NCBI RefSeq assembly: GCF_035984415.1
Contig: NZ_CP130720.1
Coordinates: 4,030,001 to 4,094,000, forward strand
From: Streptomyces sp. NBC_01296
GTDB taxonomy: Bacteria; Actinomycetota; Actinomycetes; Streptomycetales; Streptomycetaceae
Direction: 5' to 3'
DNA length: 64,000 bases
In this document: piece after piece, positions 26,111 to 34,793 of the stretch
Position numbering within the stretch: position 1 is the first letter of the stretch
How the letters are laid out: each line of letters opens with the position of its first letter
Position numbers and translations under genes: made by a program
Notes under the pieces: model-generated
Told to the model about the DNA's origin: nothing
What the model saw: only the letters and a program-made list of their open reading frames with translations
Database searches by the model: none

Positions 26111-27664
26111 ATGCCCTCACGCCGTATAGCCGCAGCAACCGCCGCCCTGGCCGCCGCGGCCCTCGTCTCCCCGCTCGTGCTCGCCGGGCCGGCCGGTGCC
26201 ACCGGCAGCCCGCAGAGCGACGCCGCACGGGGCGACGCACTGGCCAGGAAGCTGGTCAAGGACTCGACCGGCAAAGGCGCCAACAACCACCTGAAGGTCT
26301 TCCAGGCCATCGCCGACTACAACAAGGGCACCCGCGTGGCCGGTTCCAAGGGCCACGTGCAGTCCGCCCAGTACGTCGAGGCCGTGATGCGGGCGGCCGG
26401 CTACAAGGTCTCCAAGAACGAGTTCGAGTTCGTGTACGTCGAGACGATCGCCGAGACGCTGAAGGTCGACGGCGCGGGCGGGCGCGACGTCCCGATCAAG
26501 CTGATGACGTACACGGCGAGCGGCCCGGAGGCCGGGGTCAAGGCGCAGATCGCCGTCGCCCCGGTGGACGCGGACGGTACGAACGGCTGCGAGCCGGGCG
26601 ACTTCGCCGCGGGCGCCTTCACGGGCAAGATCGCGCTGGTCAAGCGCGGCGGCTGCACCTTCGCGGCCAAGCAGGCCAACGCGGCGGCGGCCGGCGCGGT
26701 CGGCACGATCATCTACAACAACACCGAGGGCGCCCTCAACGGCACCCTGGGCGCGCCGGACGCGGGCAAGGTCCCGACCGGCGGCGTCACCCAGGCAGAG
26801 GGCGAGCGGCTCGCCGCCGAGGCCGCGGCCGGGCCGGTCGAGGTCACCCTCGACATCCGCGAGTTCCGGGAGAACCGCAAGACGTACAACGTCATCGCGG
26901 AGACCCGGGGCGGCGACGAGAACAACACCGTCTTCCTCGGCTCGCACCTCGACTCGGTCGCGGCGGGCCCCGGCATCAACGACAACGGGTCCGGCTCGGC
27001 CGGCATCCTCCAGGTCGCGCAGCGCCTCGCGAGCAGCCAGAACAAGATCAAGAACAAGGTCAAGTTCGCCTGGTGGTCGGCGGAGGAGTTCGGCCTGCTC
27101 GGCTCCGAGGCGTACGTCGGCGGTCTGACGGACGCGCAGAAGAAGCAGATCAAGCTGTACTTGAACTTCGACATGATCGCCTCGCCGAACGCCGCGTACT
27201 TCGTCTACGACGGCGACGACTCGGACAAGGTCGGCTCGGGCCCGGGGCCCGAGGGCTCGGCGCAGCTGGAGAAGGGCATCACCGACTTCCTCGACGCGCA
27301 GAAGATCCCGCACGAGGGCTCGGACTTCACGGGCCGCTCGGACTACGGCCCGTTCATCGAGGCGGGCATCCCGTCCGGCGGTACGGACACCGGCGCCGAA
27401 GGGATCAAGACGGCGGCGCAGGCCGCGAAGTTCGGCGGGCAGGCGGGTGTCGCGTACGACGTGAACTACCACGGCAAGGGCGACGACATCACGAACATCG
27501 ACCAGAAGGCGCTGGACATCAACGTGGACGTGATCGCGAACGCGGTCGGCCACTACGCGTTCGACCTGGCCCCGCTGTCGAGGCCGGTCGCCTCGACGCC
27601 GACCACCGGCGGCAGCGCGGGCGGCGGCCTCCGCCCGGGCCACGGCCACGACGCCACCGAGTAG
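26111..27664 (+). CDS. Secreted M28-family aminopeptidase with PA domain
   Basis: The 517-residue exported zinc peptidase has a signal peptide at residues 1 to about 35 (ATAALAAAALVSPLVLAGPAGATG). A protease-associated insert spans about 135-235 (FTGKIALVKRGGCTFAAKQANAAAAGAVGTIIYNN). The M28 catalytic domain has the expected zinc ligands and catalytic Glu: H in GSHLDSV, D in GINDNGSG, EE in WWSAEEFGLLGS, D in LNFDMIAS and H in YHGKGDD. Related Streptomyces aminopeptidases remove N-terminal hydrophobic residues. The ATG follows AAGGACC. The tail ends in a Gly/His-rich stretch. A 14-bp hairpin terminates the gene. Confidence 0.93.
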   Translation: MPSRRIAAATAALAAAALVSPLVLAGPAGATGSPQSDAARGDALARKLVKDSTGKGANNHLKVFQAIADYNKGTRVAGSKGHVQSAQYVEAVMRAAGYKVSKNEFEFVYVETIAETLKVDGAGGRDVPIKLMTYTASGPEAGVKAQIAVAPVDADGTNGCEPGDFAAGAFTGKIALVKRGGCTFAAKQANAAAAGAVGTIIYNNTEGALNGTLGAPDAGKVPTGGVTQAEGERLAAEAAAGPVEVTLDIREFRENRKTYNVIAETRGGDENNTVFLGSHLDSVAAGPGINDNGSGSAGILQVAQRLASSQNKIKNKVKFAWWSAEEFGLLGSEAYVGGLTDAQKKQIKLYLNFDMIASPNAAYFVYDGDDSDKVGSGPGPEGSAQLEKGITDFLDAQKIPHEGSDFTGRSDYGPFIEAGIPSGGTDTGAEGIKTAAQAAKFGGQAGVAYDVNYHGKGDDITNIDQKALDINVDVIANAVGHYAFDLAPLSRPVASTPTTGGSAGGGLRPGHGHDATE

Positions 27665-27685
27665 GCCTTCCGGGCCTCCGCCCCC

Positions 27686-27724
27686 GGCCCCGTACCCCCA
27701 AGCTCCGTCCGGGGGTACGGGGCC
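27686..27724 (+). terminator. Terminator of the aminopeptidase gene
   Basis: There is a perfect 14-bp stem, GGCCCCGTACCCCC / GGGGGTACGGGGCC, with an 11-base loop, 21 bases after the stop codon. Confidence 0.8.
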
Positions 27725-27730
27725 GGGTCA

Positions 27731-27761
27731 GAGCCCCCGGTTTCGGGAGGGGGCGGGGCTC
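27731..27761 (-). terminator. Possible terminator of the MidA-type gene
   Basis: GAGCCCC (27731-27737) pairs with GGGGCTC (27755-27761). It lies 16 bases beyond the stop of the minus-strand gene at 27778, back to back with the aminopeptidase terminator. Confidence 0.45.
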
Positions 27762-27777
27762 CGGGCAGCGGAACCGG

Positions 27778-28767
27778 TCAGGCCGGCCAGGGGGCGACGC
27801 CCACCGGCTGGACCAGCCAGCCGAAGTCGCCGAGCCCGCCGCGCGCGGTGAGCTCCGCCGCCTCCCCGGCGCAGGCGAGGGCGCGGACGTACCCCGCCGG
27901 GTCGGAGGTGGCCAGGGCCAGCGGGGGCCGGGCCCCCGAGACGCCGAGAGCGGTCAGGGCCTCGCGCTGCGAAACCAGCACCGCCCCCGACCCCGCGCAC
28001 GCGTCCAGCGCCACGTGGGCCGTCACGTCGCAGGTGCCGTCCGGCACGGGCGGGACCTCCCGCCCGGCGCGGAAACCCGTCAGGGTGCCGTACGGGGGCC
28101 GGGCCTCCAGGACGTGCGCGTAGTCCACCGCCACCGCCAGCCCCCGGTCGACCGTGGCCACGGCTTCCGCCCACGCCTCGTCCCGCGCCCGCCCGATCTC
28201 CGCCCGACCGGGCCCCGGCCACCACCGCTCCAGCCACGCCAGGTCCGCGCCGTCCACCGCCGGCCCGGGGCTCTCCGTACCGTCCCGGGCAACGAGCACG
28301 TAGTGCCCGTCCTCCGCGATCTCCAGCGGTACGTTGTCCAGCCACTCGTTCGCGAACAGCAGGCCCCGCGTCCCCTCCGGCGGCTCCGGCACCCACCGGA
28401 TCCGCGGATCGAGCGCGCCCGGCCGCTCCGCCCGCTCCACCGCGTACGGCCGCACCCGCGCCGCGAGCTGCGCCGGGAGCGCGCCCAGCACCCCGGTCAG
28501 CAGCTCCCCCCGCCCGGCCCCGACGTCGACCAGGTCCAGCTCCTGCGGATGCCCGAGCTCGGCGTCCACCCGCTGCAGCAGCCGGGCCACCGCCCCCGCG
28601 TACAGCGGCGAGGCGTGCACGGAGGTGCGGAAGTGCCCGGCCGGCCCCGGCCCGCCCGGCCGCACGTAGAACCCGTCCGGGCCGTACAGCGCGGCCTCCA
28701 TCGCCGTCCGCCAGCGGACCGGAACCGGAACCGGAACGAGATCCGCGACTTCTCCCTGAGTGCTCAT
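27778..28767 (-). CDS. SAM-dependent methyltransferase, MidA/NDUFAF7 (DUF185) family
   Basis: The product is 329 residues from the ATG at 28767. TTAACCT lies 7 bases before that ATG, suggesting a leaderless message; a GTG at 28794 is the alternative. Family features are the opening RWRTAMEAALYGPDGFYVRPGG, the SAM-binding LDLVDVGAGRGELLTGVL, and LLFANEWLDNVPLEIAE, the conserved NE(W/L)LD(N/A)-P motif. Human NDUFAF7 dimethylates an Arg of the complex I subunit NDUFS2 (NuoD). An orphan NuoD lies 4 kb away and keeps that Arg, so it is a plausible substrate. The bacterial role is not established. Confidence 0.88.
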   Translation of the reverse strand: MSTQGEVADLVPVPVPVRWRTAMEAALYGPDGFYVRPGGPGPAGHFRTSVHASPLYAGAVARLLQRVDAELGHPQELDLVDVGAGRGELLTGVLGALPAQLAARVRPYAVERAERPGALDPRIRWVPEPPEGTRGLLFANEWLDNVPLEIAEDGHYVLVARDGTESPGPAVDGADLAWLERWWPGPGRAEIGRARDEAWAEAVATVDRGLAVAVDYAHVLEARPPYGTLTGFRAGREVPPVPDGTCDVTAHVALDACAGSGAVLVSQREALTALGVSGARPPLALATSDPAGYVRALACAGEAAELTARGGLGDFGWLVQPVGVAPWPA

Positions 28768-28874
28768 CCCCGAAAGGTTAAGCTCGGCCTCCACCTTGGG
28801 GAGTACTCCTCCGGTGCACGGATCGCACCTGTGGTTGACTCCAGCACCTATCCGCTTTGCCTACTCTGGGTTAC

Positions 28875-30077
28875 GTGCAGCGCCTCTACGACTTCCTCCG
28901 CAGACACCCGACGGGCGTCGACAGCTTCTGGGCTGTCCTCCTGTTCGGGATCGCGATGCTGGAGGTCGCCGACAACGGCGGCAACAGCGCCATCACGAAG
29001 CTGATCGCCGTCCCGTCCGTGATCGCGATGGGCCTCGTCGTGGCCCTGCGCCGCCGATGGACCCTGCCGATGTTCTGGCTGGCCGTCGGCGCCGGCGTCT
29101 ACAAGCTGGTCACCCACACCGACACCAACATGGCCGACTTCGCCATGCTGATCATCCTGTACACGGTCGCGGCCTCGGCCGAGATCTCGCGCCGGATGTC
29201 CCGTGCCGCGCTCGCCATCGGGTTCACCGCCGCCCCGCTCTACGCCCTGCGCTTCCACGTGGACAAGGGTGAGACCTCCGACAACGTCTTCTTCACCCTG
29301 TTCGCCATCGTCCCGTTCGTCCTCGCCTGGGTGCTCGGCGACTCCCTGCGCACCCGCCGGGCCTACTACGCCCAGCTCGTCGAGCGGAACCAGCGGCTGG
29401 AGAAGGAGCGCGAGGCCCAGGCCAAGGTGGCCGTCGCCGCCGAGCGCGCCCGGATCGCCCGCGAGCTGCACGACGTCGTCGCGCACAACGTCTCGGTGAT
29501 GGTGGTCCAGGCGGACGGCGCCGCGTACGTCATGGACGTGGCCCCGGATCAGGCCAAGGAGGCCCTGCAGACGATCTCCGGCACCGGCCGCCAGGCCCTG
29601 GCCGAGATGCGCCGCCTGCTCGGCGTCCTGCGCACCGGGGAGCCCCAGGAGTCCGAGGACTACGTGCCCCAGCCGGACGTGGAGCAGATCGAGGTCCTGG
29701 TCGAGCAGGTACGGGCGGCCGGGCTCACGGTGGACTTCGAGGTCGAGGGCGCACCGCGCCGGCTGCCCAGCGGCGTCGAGCTCACCGCGTACCGGATCGT
29801 GCAGGAGGCGCTGACGAACACCCGCAAGCACGGCGGCCCGGATGCCAAGGCGAGCGTCCGGCTGGTCTACTTCGACGACGGGCTCGGCCTGCTGGTCGAG
29901 GACGACGGCCGGGGCGCGGCCCACGAGCTGTACGAGGACGGCGGCGCCGACGGCGCCGGGCACGGGCTGATCGGCATGCGCGAGCGGATCGGCATGGTCG
30001 GCGGCACCCTGGACGCGGGCCCGCGGCCCGGTGGCGGCTTCCGGATCAGCGCACTGCTCCCGCTCAAGACGAGATGA
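28875..30077 (+). CDS. Sensor histidine kinase, NarL-type (HisKA_3)
   Basis: The product is 400 residues from the GTG at 28875 (start QRLYDFLRRHP); the TTG at 28857 is less likely. About five hydrophobic helices lie within residues 18-155. A coiled segment (LVERNQRLEKEREAQAKV) precedes the HisKA_3 box with H199 (ARIARELHDVVAHNVSVM). The ATPase domain has TAYRIVQEALTNTRKHGG and DDGRG and ends GHGLIGMRERIGMVGGTL. It is paired with the LuxR-type regulator 17 bases downstream. I recall the S. coelicolor counterparts (SCO3390/3389) being reported as an antibiotic-responsive envelope stress system (EsrSR), but I am not certain of that name. Confidence 0.93.
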   Translation: MQRLYDFLRRHPTGVDSFWAVLLFGIAMLEVADNGGNSAITKLIAVPSVIAMGLVVALRRRWTLPMFWLAVGAGVYKLVTHTDTNMADFAMLIILYTVAASAEISRRMSRAALAIGFTAAPLYALRFHVDKGETSDNVFFTLFAIVPFVLAWVLGDSLRTRRAYYAQLVERNQRLEKEREAQAKVAVAAERARIARELHDVVAHNVSVMVVQADGAAYVMDVAPDQAKEALQTISGTGRQALAEMRRLLGVLRTGEPQESEDYVPQPDVEQIEVLVEQVRAAGLTVDFEVEGAPRRLPSGVELTAYRIVQEALTNTRKHGGPDAKASVRLVYFDDGLGLLVEDDGRGAAHELYEDGGADGAGHGLIGMRERIGMVGGTLDAGPRPGGGFRISALLPLKTR

Positions 30078-30094
30078 CGAGGTCGAGGTAACTG

Positions 30095-30763
30095 ATGTCC
30101 ATCCGAGTGATGCTGGTCGACGACCAGGTGCTGCTGCGCACGGGCTTCCGGATGGTGCTCGCCGCCCAGCCGGACATGGAGGTCGTCGCCGAGGCCGGCG
30201 ACGGCCTGGAGGCGCTGGAGGTGCTGCGGGCCACGAAGGTGGACGTGGTGCTGATGGACGTCCGGATGCCGAAGCTCGACGGGGTCGAGGCCACGCGCCG
30301 GATCTGCGAGCGCGACGAGCACCCCGACGTGATCATCCTGACCACCTTCGACCTGGACGAGTACGCCTTCTCGGGTCTCAAGGCGGGCGCGAGCGGGTTC
30401 ATGCTGAAGGACGTGCCGCCGGCGGAGCTGCTGGCCGCGATCCGCTCGGTCCACAGCGGAGACGCGGTCGTGGCCCCGTCCACGACCCGGCGCCTGCTGG
30501 ACCGCTTCGCGCCGATGCTCCCGACGACCACGCAGGAGCCGCAGAACAAGGAGATCGAGCGGCTGACGGAGCGCGAGCGCGAGGTCATGCTGCTGGTGGC
30601 CCAGGGCCTGTCGAACGGCGAGATCGCGGCCCGCCTGGTCCTCTCCGAGGCCACGGTGAAGACGCACGTGGGCCGCATCCTGACCAAGCTGAGCCTGCGC
30701 GACCGCGTCCAGGTCGTGGTCCTCGCGTACGAGACGGGCCTGGTCCGCGCCGGCGGCGTGTAG
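30095..30763 (+). CDS. Response regulator, NarL/LuxR type
   Basis: The 222-residue protein has a receiver domain (about 1-120) with acidic residues DD at 9-10, phosphoacceptor D55 (VVLMDVRMP) and K105 (FMLKDVPP). A LuxR helix-turn-helix occupies about 155-215 (LTEREREVMLLVAQGLSNGEIAARL, SEATVKTHVGRILTKLSLRDRVQ). It is almost certainly the partner of the kinase immediately upstream. Likely targets include its own operon. Convergent genes follow after 24 bases. Confidence 0.95.
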   Translation: MSIRVMLVDDQVLLRTGFRMVLAAQPDMEVVAEAGDGLEALEVLRATKVDVVLMDVRMPKLDGVEATRRICERDEHPDVIILTTFDLDEYAFSGLKAGASGFMLKDVPPAELLAAIRSVHSGDAVVAPSTTRRLLDRFAPMLPTTTQEPQNKEIERLTEREREVMLLVAQGLSNGEIAARLVLSEATVKTHVGRILTKLSLRDRVQVVVLAYETGLVRAGGV

Positions 30764-30787
30764 CGGCCCGTTCCCCCGGGCCGCCGA

Positions 30788-32152
30788 TCAGGTCATCCAG
30801 CGGTCCGGGCGGGCGTCCGCGCGGGAGGTGCGGGAGCGGGCCGCCTGGGCGTCCAGCAGGTCGGCGGCCTCGGCGGCCGGCCGCAGACGGGCCGTGACCG
30901 TGCCGTTCGCGCCGGTGTCCACATGCACGTCGGCCACGCCCCGGGCGCGCTCCCACGGGCCCTGGGTGAGCCGGACGCTCTGCACCTTGGCGTGCGGGAC
31001 GATCTCCGTACGGCGGCACAGCAGCCCCTTGCGGGCGGCGAACACGTCCGCCGAAACGGCCAGCGCATAGCCCTTCCACCACACCGGGACCACCCACCGC
31101 GACCCGGTCTTCGGCGACCGGCCGAAGGCGAGGGCCGCGAAATCCACGCCCGGCAGCACCCGGGCGACGACCGCCTGGGCTGCGGCCCGCGAGGCCACCG
31201 GGACCAGGACCTCGTTCTTCGAGCCGGCCACCGCCAGCTCCACCCGCACCCAGTCCCGGCGCCGCCACAGCAGCGGCTCCACGATCCGTACGGTCTGCAC
31301 CCGCCCCGGCGGCACCGTCTCGTGGGCCCGGTCCAGCAGCCCGTGGTCGAGGCGCAGCCCGTCCGGGGACTCGGCGACCCGCCAGTCGAACTCGGCGAGG
31401 AAGCGCCCGGCCGTACCCGACCACACCCCACCCAGCATGGGCAGCAGGGTGGCGAGCGTCGCCCAGGGGTTCCCGCTGAACCACCACACGGCGACGGGGG
31501 CGATCAGCCCGGCGGCCAGCGCCGCCCACGCCGAGAGGGTGAGCAGCAGCGATACGACCAGGTCCGCGGGGCGGACGCGCAGCAGCTCGCGCTGCGGGGC
31601 CTCGCCGAGCGTGACGGCCTGCGAGGGGGCGAAGCCCGCGGCCCGGGCCAGCAGCTCGGCGCGCAGCGCCATGGCCTCGCGCTCGTCGAGGAAGGCCAGC
31701 TCGTCCTTGTCCTCGGTGCCGATCACGTCGATCCGCAGTTTGGCGACACCGGCCACCCGGGCCAGCAGCGGCCGGGTCACGTCCACGGCCTGGATCCGGT
31801 CGAGCCGGATGTGCGCGGTGCGCCGGAAGAGGAGCCCGCTGCGGATGCGCAGCTCGGTGTCGGTCACCGCGTAGTGGGTGAACCACCAGCTCAGGAACCC
31901 GTACAGGCCGAAGACCACGACCAGGCCGGCCAGGGTCAGGGCCCGCAGCCCGGACGGCAGCCCGCGCACCCACCGCTCGACCTGCTCGCCCTGCTGGACG
32001 ACGACGCCGACGGTCGCGGCGATCGGAACCCACGCCCGGCGCAGCGGCGTGAGCACGTGCAGCCGGCGCTCCCCGGCGGGCGCGGCTGCGGGCGCGCCTG
32101 CGGGTTCGGCCGCGGATTCGGCGGCGGACTCCGCCGCGGATTCGGCGGTCAC
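30788..32152 (-). CDS. Bacterial PH (bPH2) domain membrane protein, YdbT-like
   Basis: The product is 454 residues from the GTG at 32152, which overlaps the stop of the upstream gene (GTGA). The N-terminus has alternating Ala/Glu repeats (AESAAESAAESAAEP). Membrane helices follow near 75-115 and 215-260. Three bPH2 modules are visible, each starting with a pattern like HYAVTDTELRIRSGLLFRRTAHIRLDRIQAVDV. A Bacillus YdbS/YdbT pair is reported to contribute to resistance against a bacteriocin from another species. The function in Streptomyces is unknown. It is probably a membrane complex with the preceding gene. Confidence 0.88.
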   Translation of the reverse strand: MTAESAAESAAESAAEPAGAPAAAPAGERRLHVLTPLRRAWVPIAATVGVVVQQGEQVERWVRGLPSGLRALTLAGLVVVFGLYGFLSWWFTHYAVTDTELRIRSGLLFRRTAHIRLDRIQAVDVTRPLLARVAGVAKLRIDVIGTEDKDELAFLDEREAMALRAELLARAAGFAPSQAVTLGEAPQRELLRVRPADLVVSLLLTLSAWAALAAGLIAPVAVWWFSGNPWATLATLLPMLGGVWSGTAGRFLAEFDWRVAESPDGLRLDHGLLDRAHETVPPGRVQTVRIVEPLLWRRRDWVRVELAVAGSKNEVLVPVASRAAAQAVVARVLPGVDFAALAFGRSPKTGSRWVVPVWWKGYALAVSADVFAARKGLLCRRTEIVPHAKVQSVRLTQGPWERARGVADVHVDTGANGTVTARLRPAAEAADLLDAQAARSRTSRADARPDRWMT

Positions 32153-32640
32153 AGGCCCGCCGACCTTGCCTCGCCGAGCTCCGTCAGCCGGTCCCGCAGC
32201 CGCTGCGCCTCGGCCGGGACCAGACCCGGGATCTTGGCGTCCGTGGCCGCTGCCGCCGTGTGCAGTTGTACGGAGGCCAGCCCGAAGCGCCGCTCCAGCG
32301 GCCCCGAGGTCACCTCGACCAGCTGCATCCGCCCGTACGGGACCACCGTCTGCGCCCGCCACAGCACGCCGCGGCTGATCAGCAGGTCGTCGGCGCGCTC
32401 CGCGTACCGCCAGGACCGCCAGTTGCGGCCGAGCAGCACCCAGCCCCAGGCCAGGCCCCCGAGCCAGAACGCCCCCGCGGCCGCCCAGAGCGGGCCGGCC
32501 GTCAGCCCCAGCAGCAGGGCCGTACCGGCCGCGAGCGGCACCGTCCAGATCACCAGCAGCAGCCGCCGCAGCGTGAGCAGCCCGCCCGGCAGCCCCACCC
32601 AATCGGGCCTGCTCGTCCCACCCTCAGTCCCCGTTTCCAT
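32149..32640 (-). CDS. Bacterial PH (bPH2) domain membrane protein, YdbS-like
   Basis: The 163-residue protein starts at the ATG at 32640. Two membrane helices (about 25-65) are followed by a single bPH2 domain (SWRYAERADDLLISRGVLWRAQTVVPYGRMQLVEVTSGPLERRFGLASVQL). This is the usual short partner of the YdbT-like protein encoded directly downstream, with a 4-base overlap. It is divergent from the orphan nuoD across only 31 bases, so the two promoters must overlap or lie inside the coding sequences. Confidence 0.88.
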   Translation of the reverse strand: METGTEGGTSRPDWVGLPGGLLTLRRLLLVIWTVPLAAGTALLLGLTAGPLWAAAGAFWLGGLAWGWVLLGRNWRSWRYAERADDLLISRGVLWRAQTVVPYGRMQLVEVTSGPLERRFGLASVQLHTAAAATDAKIPGLVPAEAQRLRDRLTELGEARSAGL

Positions 32641-32671
32641 CCGTTCAGCGTAGGGCTGCGAGAATGCGGCC

Positions 32672-33814
32672 ATGACGGAGACCACGGTCGGCATCGGCGG
32701 CGCGGCGGAGAGCACCGACATGGTGCTCAACATCGGACCCCAGCACCCTTCCACGCACGGCGTGCTGCGCCTGCGCCTCGTCCTCGACGGCGAGCGGATC
32801 GTCAGCGCCGAGCCGGTCGTCGGCTACATGCACCGCGGCGCCGAGAAGCTCTTCGAGGCGCGCGACTACCGCCAGATCGTGATGCTCGCGAACCGCCACG
32901 ACTGGCTGTCCGCGTTCTCCAACGAGCTCGGCGTGGTCATGGCGGTCGAGCGGATGCTCGGCATGGAGGTCCCCGAGCGGGCCGTGTGGATGCGGACCCT
33001 GCTCGCCGAGCTGAACCGGGTGCTGAACCACCTGATGTTCCTCGGGTCGTACCCGCTCGAACTCGGCGGAATCACCCCGATCTTCCACGCGTTCCGCGAA
33101 CGCGAAGAGCTCCAGGCCGTCATGGAGGAGATCTCCGGCGGCCGCATGCACTACATGTTCAACCGCGTCGGCGGCCTCAAAGAGGACCTCCCGGCCGGCT
33201 GGCTCGGCCGGGCGCGCGCCGCCATCGCCGACGTCCGCACCCGCATGGACGTGTACGACAAGCTCGTCCACGGCAACGAGATCTTCCGCGGCCGTACGCG
33301 CGGGGTGGGCGTGCTGTCGCCCGAGGCGGTGCACGCGTACGGGGTCTCCGGGCCCATCGCCCGCGCCTCCGGCGTCGACTTCGACCTGCGGCGCGACGAG
33401 CCGTACCTGGCGTACGGGGAGCTCCAGGACGTCCTGAAGGTGGTCACCCGTACCGAGGGCGACTGCCTGGCCCGCTTCGAATGCCTGCTGGACCAGACCC
33501 ACAACGCGCTCGACCTCGCGGTCGCCTGCCTGGACCGGATGGCCGAGCTGCCGCCCGGACCGATCAACCAGCGCCTCCCGAAGGTGCTGAAGGCGCCCGA
33601 GGGGGCCACGTACGCCTGGACCGAGAACCCCCTCGGCATCAACGGCTACTACCTCGTCTCCAAGGGCGAGAAGACCCCGTACCGGCTGAAGCTGCGCTCC
33701 GCCTCGTACAACAACATCCAGGCACTGTCGGTGCTGCTGCCCGGCCAGCTGGTCGCGGACATGGTGGCGATCCTGGGCTCGCTGTTCTTCGTCGTGGGCG
33801 ATATCGACAAGTGA
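32672..33814 (+). CDS. nuoD2: Orphan NuoD paralogue (NADH-quinone oxidoreductase subunit D-like)
   Basis: The 380-residue product aligns without gaps to NuoD/Nqo4/NDUFS2 through its N-terminal half: GPQHPSTHGVLRL, MHRGAEKLFE, NRVLNHLMFLGSYPLELGG. It also matches near the C-terminus (YRLKLRSASYNNIQAL). No other nuo gene is nearby; Streptomyces carries a full nuo operon elsewhere. H29 matches the conserved quinone-site His (His59 in bovine numbering). R55 matches Arg85. The essential quinone-site Tyr108 is W78 here (RHDWLSAF versus RMDYLHSF in Thermus). It may therefore bind a different ligand or act as an assembly or alternative subunit. Confidence 0.92.
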   Translation: MTETTVGIGGAAESTDMVLNIGPQHPSTHGVLRLRLVLDGERIVSAEPVVGYMHRGAEKLFEARDYRQIVMLANRHDWLSAFSNELGVVMAVERMLGMEVPERAVWMRTLLAELNRVLNHLMFLGSYPLELGGITPIFHAFREREELQAVMEEISGGRMHYMFNRVGGLKEDLPAGWLGRARAAIADVRTRMDVYDKLVHGNEIFRGRTRGVGVLSPEAVHAYGVSGPIARASGVDFDLRRDEPYLAYGELQDVLKVVTRTEGDCLARFECLLDQTHNALDLAVACLDRMAELPPGPINQRLPKVLKAPEGATYAWTENPLGINGYYLVSKGEKTPYRLKLRSASYNNIQALSVLLPGQLVADMVAILGSLFFVVGDIDK

Positions 33815-33825
33815 CAAGTCGCGGG

Positions 33826-33851
33826 AACTCCCGCGATGGCGCGGGAGTTTT
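33826..33851 (+). terminator. Intrinsic terminator of the orphan nuoD
   Basis: There is a 10-bp stem, AACTCCCGCG / CGCGGGAGTT, with the loop ATGG. The run TTTT spans 33848-33851, so it shares two bases with the stem. It lies 12 bases after the stop. TTAGGGT just beyond it may be the -10 of the following, apparently leaderless, gene. Confidence 0.85.
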
Positions 33852-33868
33852 CTGCTTAGGGTGCGGGG

Positions 33869-34753
33869 ATGACCCCTGGCGTATACGACGGCTACCTGCG
33901 GCGGCTCGGCTTCCCGCGGCCGCCCGAGCCCACTGTGGAGGCGCTCTTCGCGCTCCAGCGCGCCCACCTCGAGCGCATCCCGTACGAGAACCTCGACATC
34001 CAGCTCGGCCGGCCGCCCGGCATCGACCCCGAGCTGTCCGCACGCCGCTTCGCGGCCGGGCGCGGCGGGTACTGCTTCCACCTCAACGGCGCCTTCGCGC
34101 TGCTCCTGGAGACCCTCGGCTTCGAGGTGACCCGGCACCTCGCGGGTGTCCTCGGGGCGTCGGAGCGCGAGCGCCGCGACGTCAGCGGCGACCACCTCGC
34201 GCTGACCGTCCGGGTCGGCGCGGAGGAGTACTTCGTCGACGCCGGGCTCGGCGACGGCCCGTACGAGCCGCTGCCGCTGCGCGCCGGCATGCACCGGCAG
34301 GGGGAGTTCACGTACGGGCTGGGCCCGCTGGAGGGGGACGCAAGCGGCTGGAGGTACGTCAACGAGGCGAGCCCCTGCCCGGCGGTCAACATCCTCTCGG
34401 CGCCGGCGACGACGGCCGATTTCGAGGCCACGCACGTACGGCTGTCGACCCAGCCGGACTCCGGCTTCGTACGGACCCTCGCGCTGCTGCGGCGCGACGC
34501 GCACGGGGTCGACACGCTGCGGGGGCGGGTGCTGAGCCGCATCGATCCCGTGAAGGGGACGAACGAGCGGGTCCTGGACACGCCCGGGGAGTTCTGGGCG
34601 GTGGTGGGCGGGCTCTTCGAGCGGCAGCTCGACGATCTGACGCCGGCGGACCGGGCGACGCTGTGGGACCGGGTGTGCGCGGCCCACGAGACGTGGCTGG
34701 CCGACCGGGCTCAGGCGGGCAGGGCCGCCGAGGGGGCCGGGTCCGGGAGCTGA
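33869..34753 (+). CDS. nat: Arylamine N-acetyltransferase
   Basis: The enzyme transfers acetyl (or another acyl) groups from CoA to arylamines, hydrazines and related amines. The 294-residue product has the Cys-His-Asp catalytic triad: C69 in RGGYCFHLN, H109 in SGDHLALTV and D124 in YFVDAGLGDGP. The N-terminal signature is IPYENLDIQLG. In actinobacteria NAT enzymes can also act in amide synthases of ansamycin clusters, but no such cluster is present. TTAGGGT ends 8 bases before the ATG, consistent with a leaderless transcript. Confidence 0.93.
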   Translation: MTPGVYDGYLRRLGFPRPPEPTVEALFALQRAHLERIPYENLDIQLGRPPGIDPELSARRFAAGRGGYCFHLNGAFALLLETLGFEVTRHLAGVLGASERERRDVSGDHLALTVRVGAEEYFVDAGLGDGPYEPLPLRAGMHRQGEFTYGLGPLEGDASGWRYVNEASPCPAVNILSAPATTADFEATHVRLSTQPDSGFVRTLALLRRDAHGVDTLRGRVLSRIDPVKGTNERVLDTPGEFWAVVGGLFERQLDDLTPADRATLWDRVCAAHETWLADRAQAGRAAEGAGSGS

Positions 34754-34793
34754 CGGCGGTGGCGATGTCGGTGCGGGAGTGCAGACTTGGGGC

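Noticed and set aside
24985..29004. 1339-codon open frame on + across several genes
   Set aside because: It runs through the DUF5937 regulator, the M28 peptidase and the antisense strand of the methyltransferase gene. Its composition is Arg/Gly/Pro-rich shadow sequence, with no ribosome site at its start.
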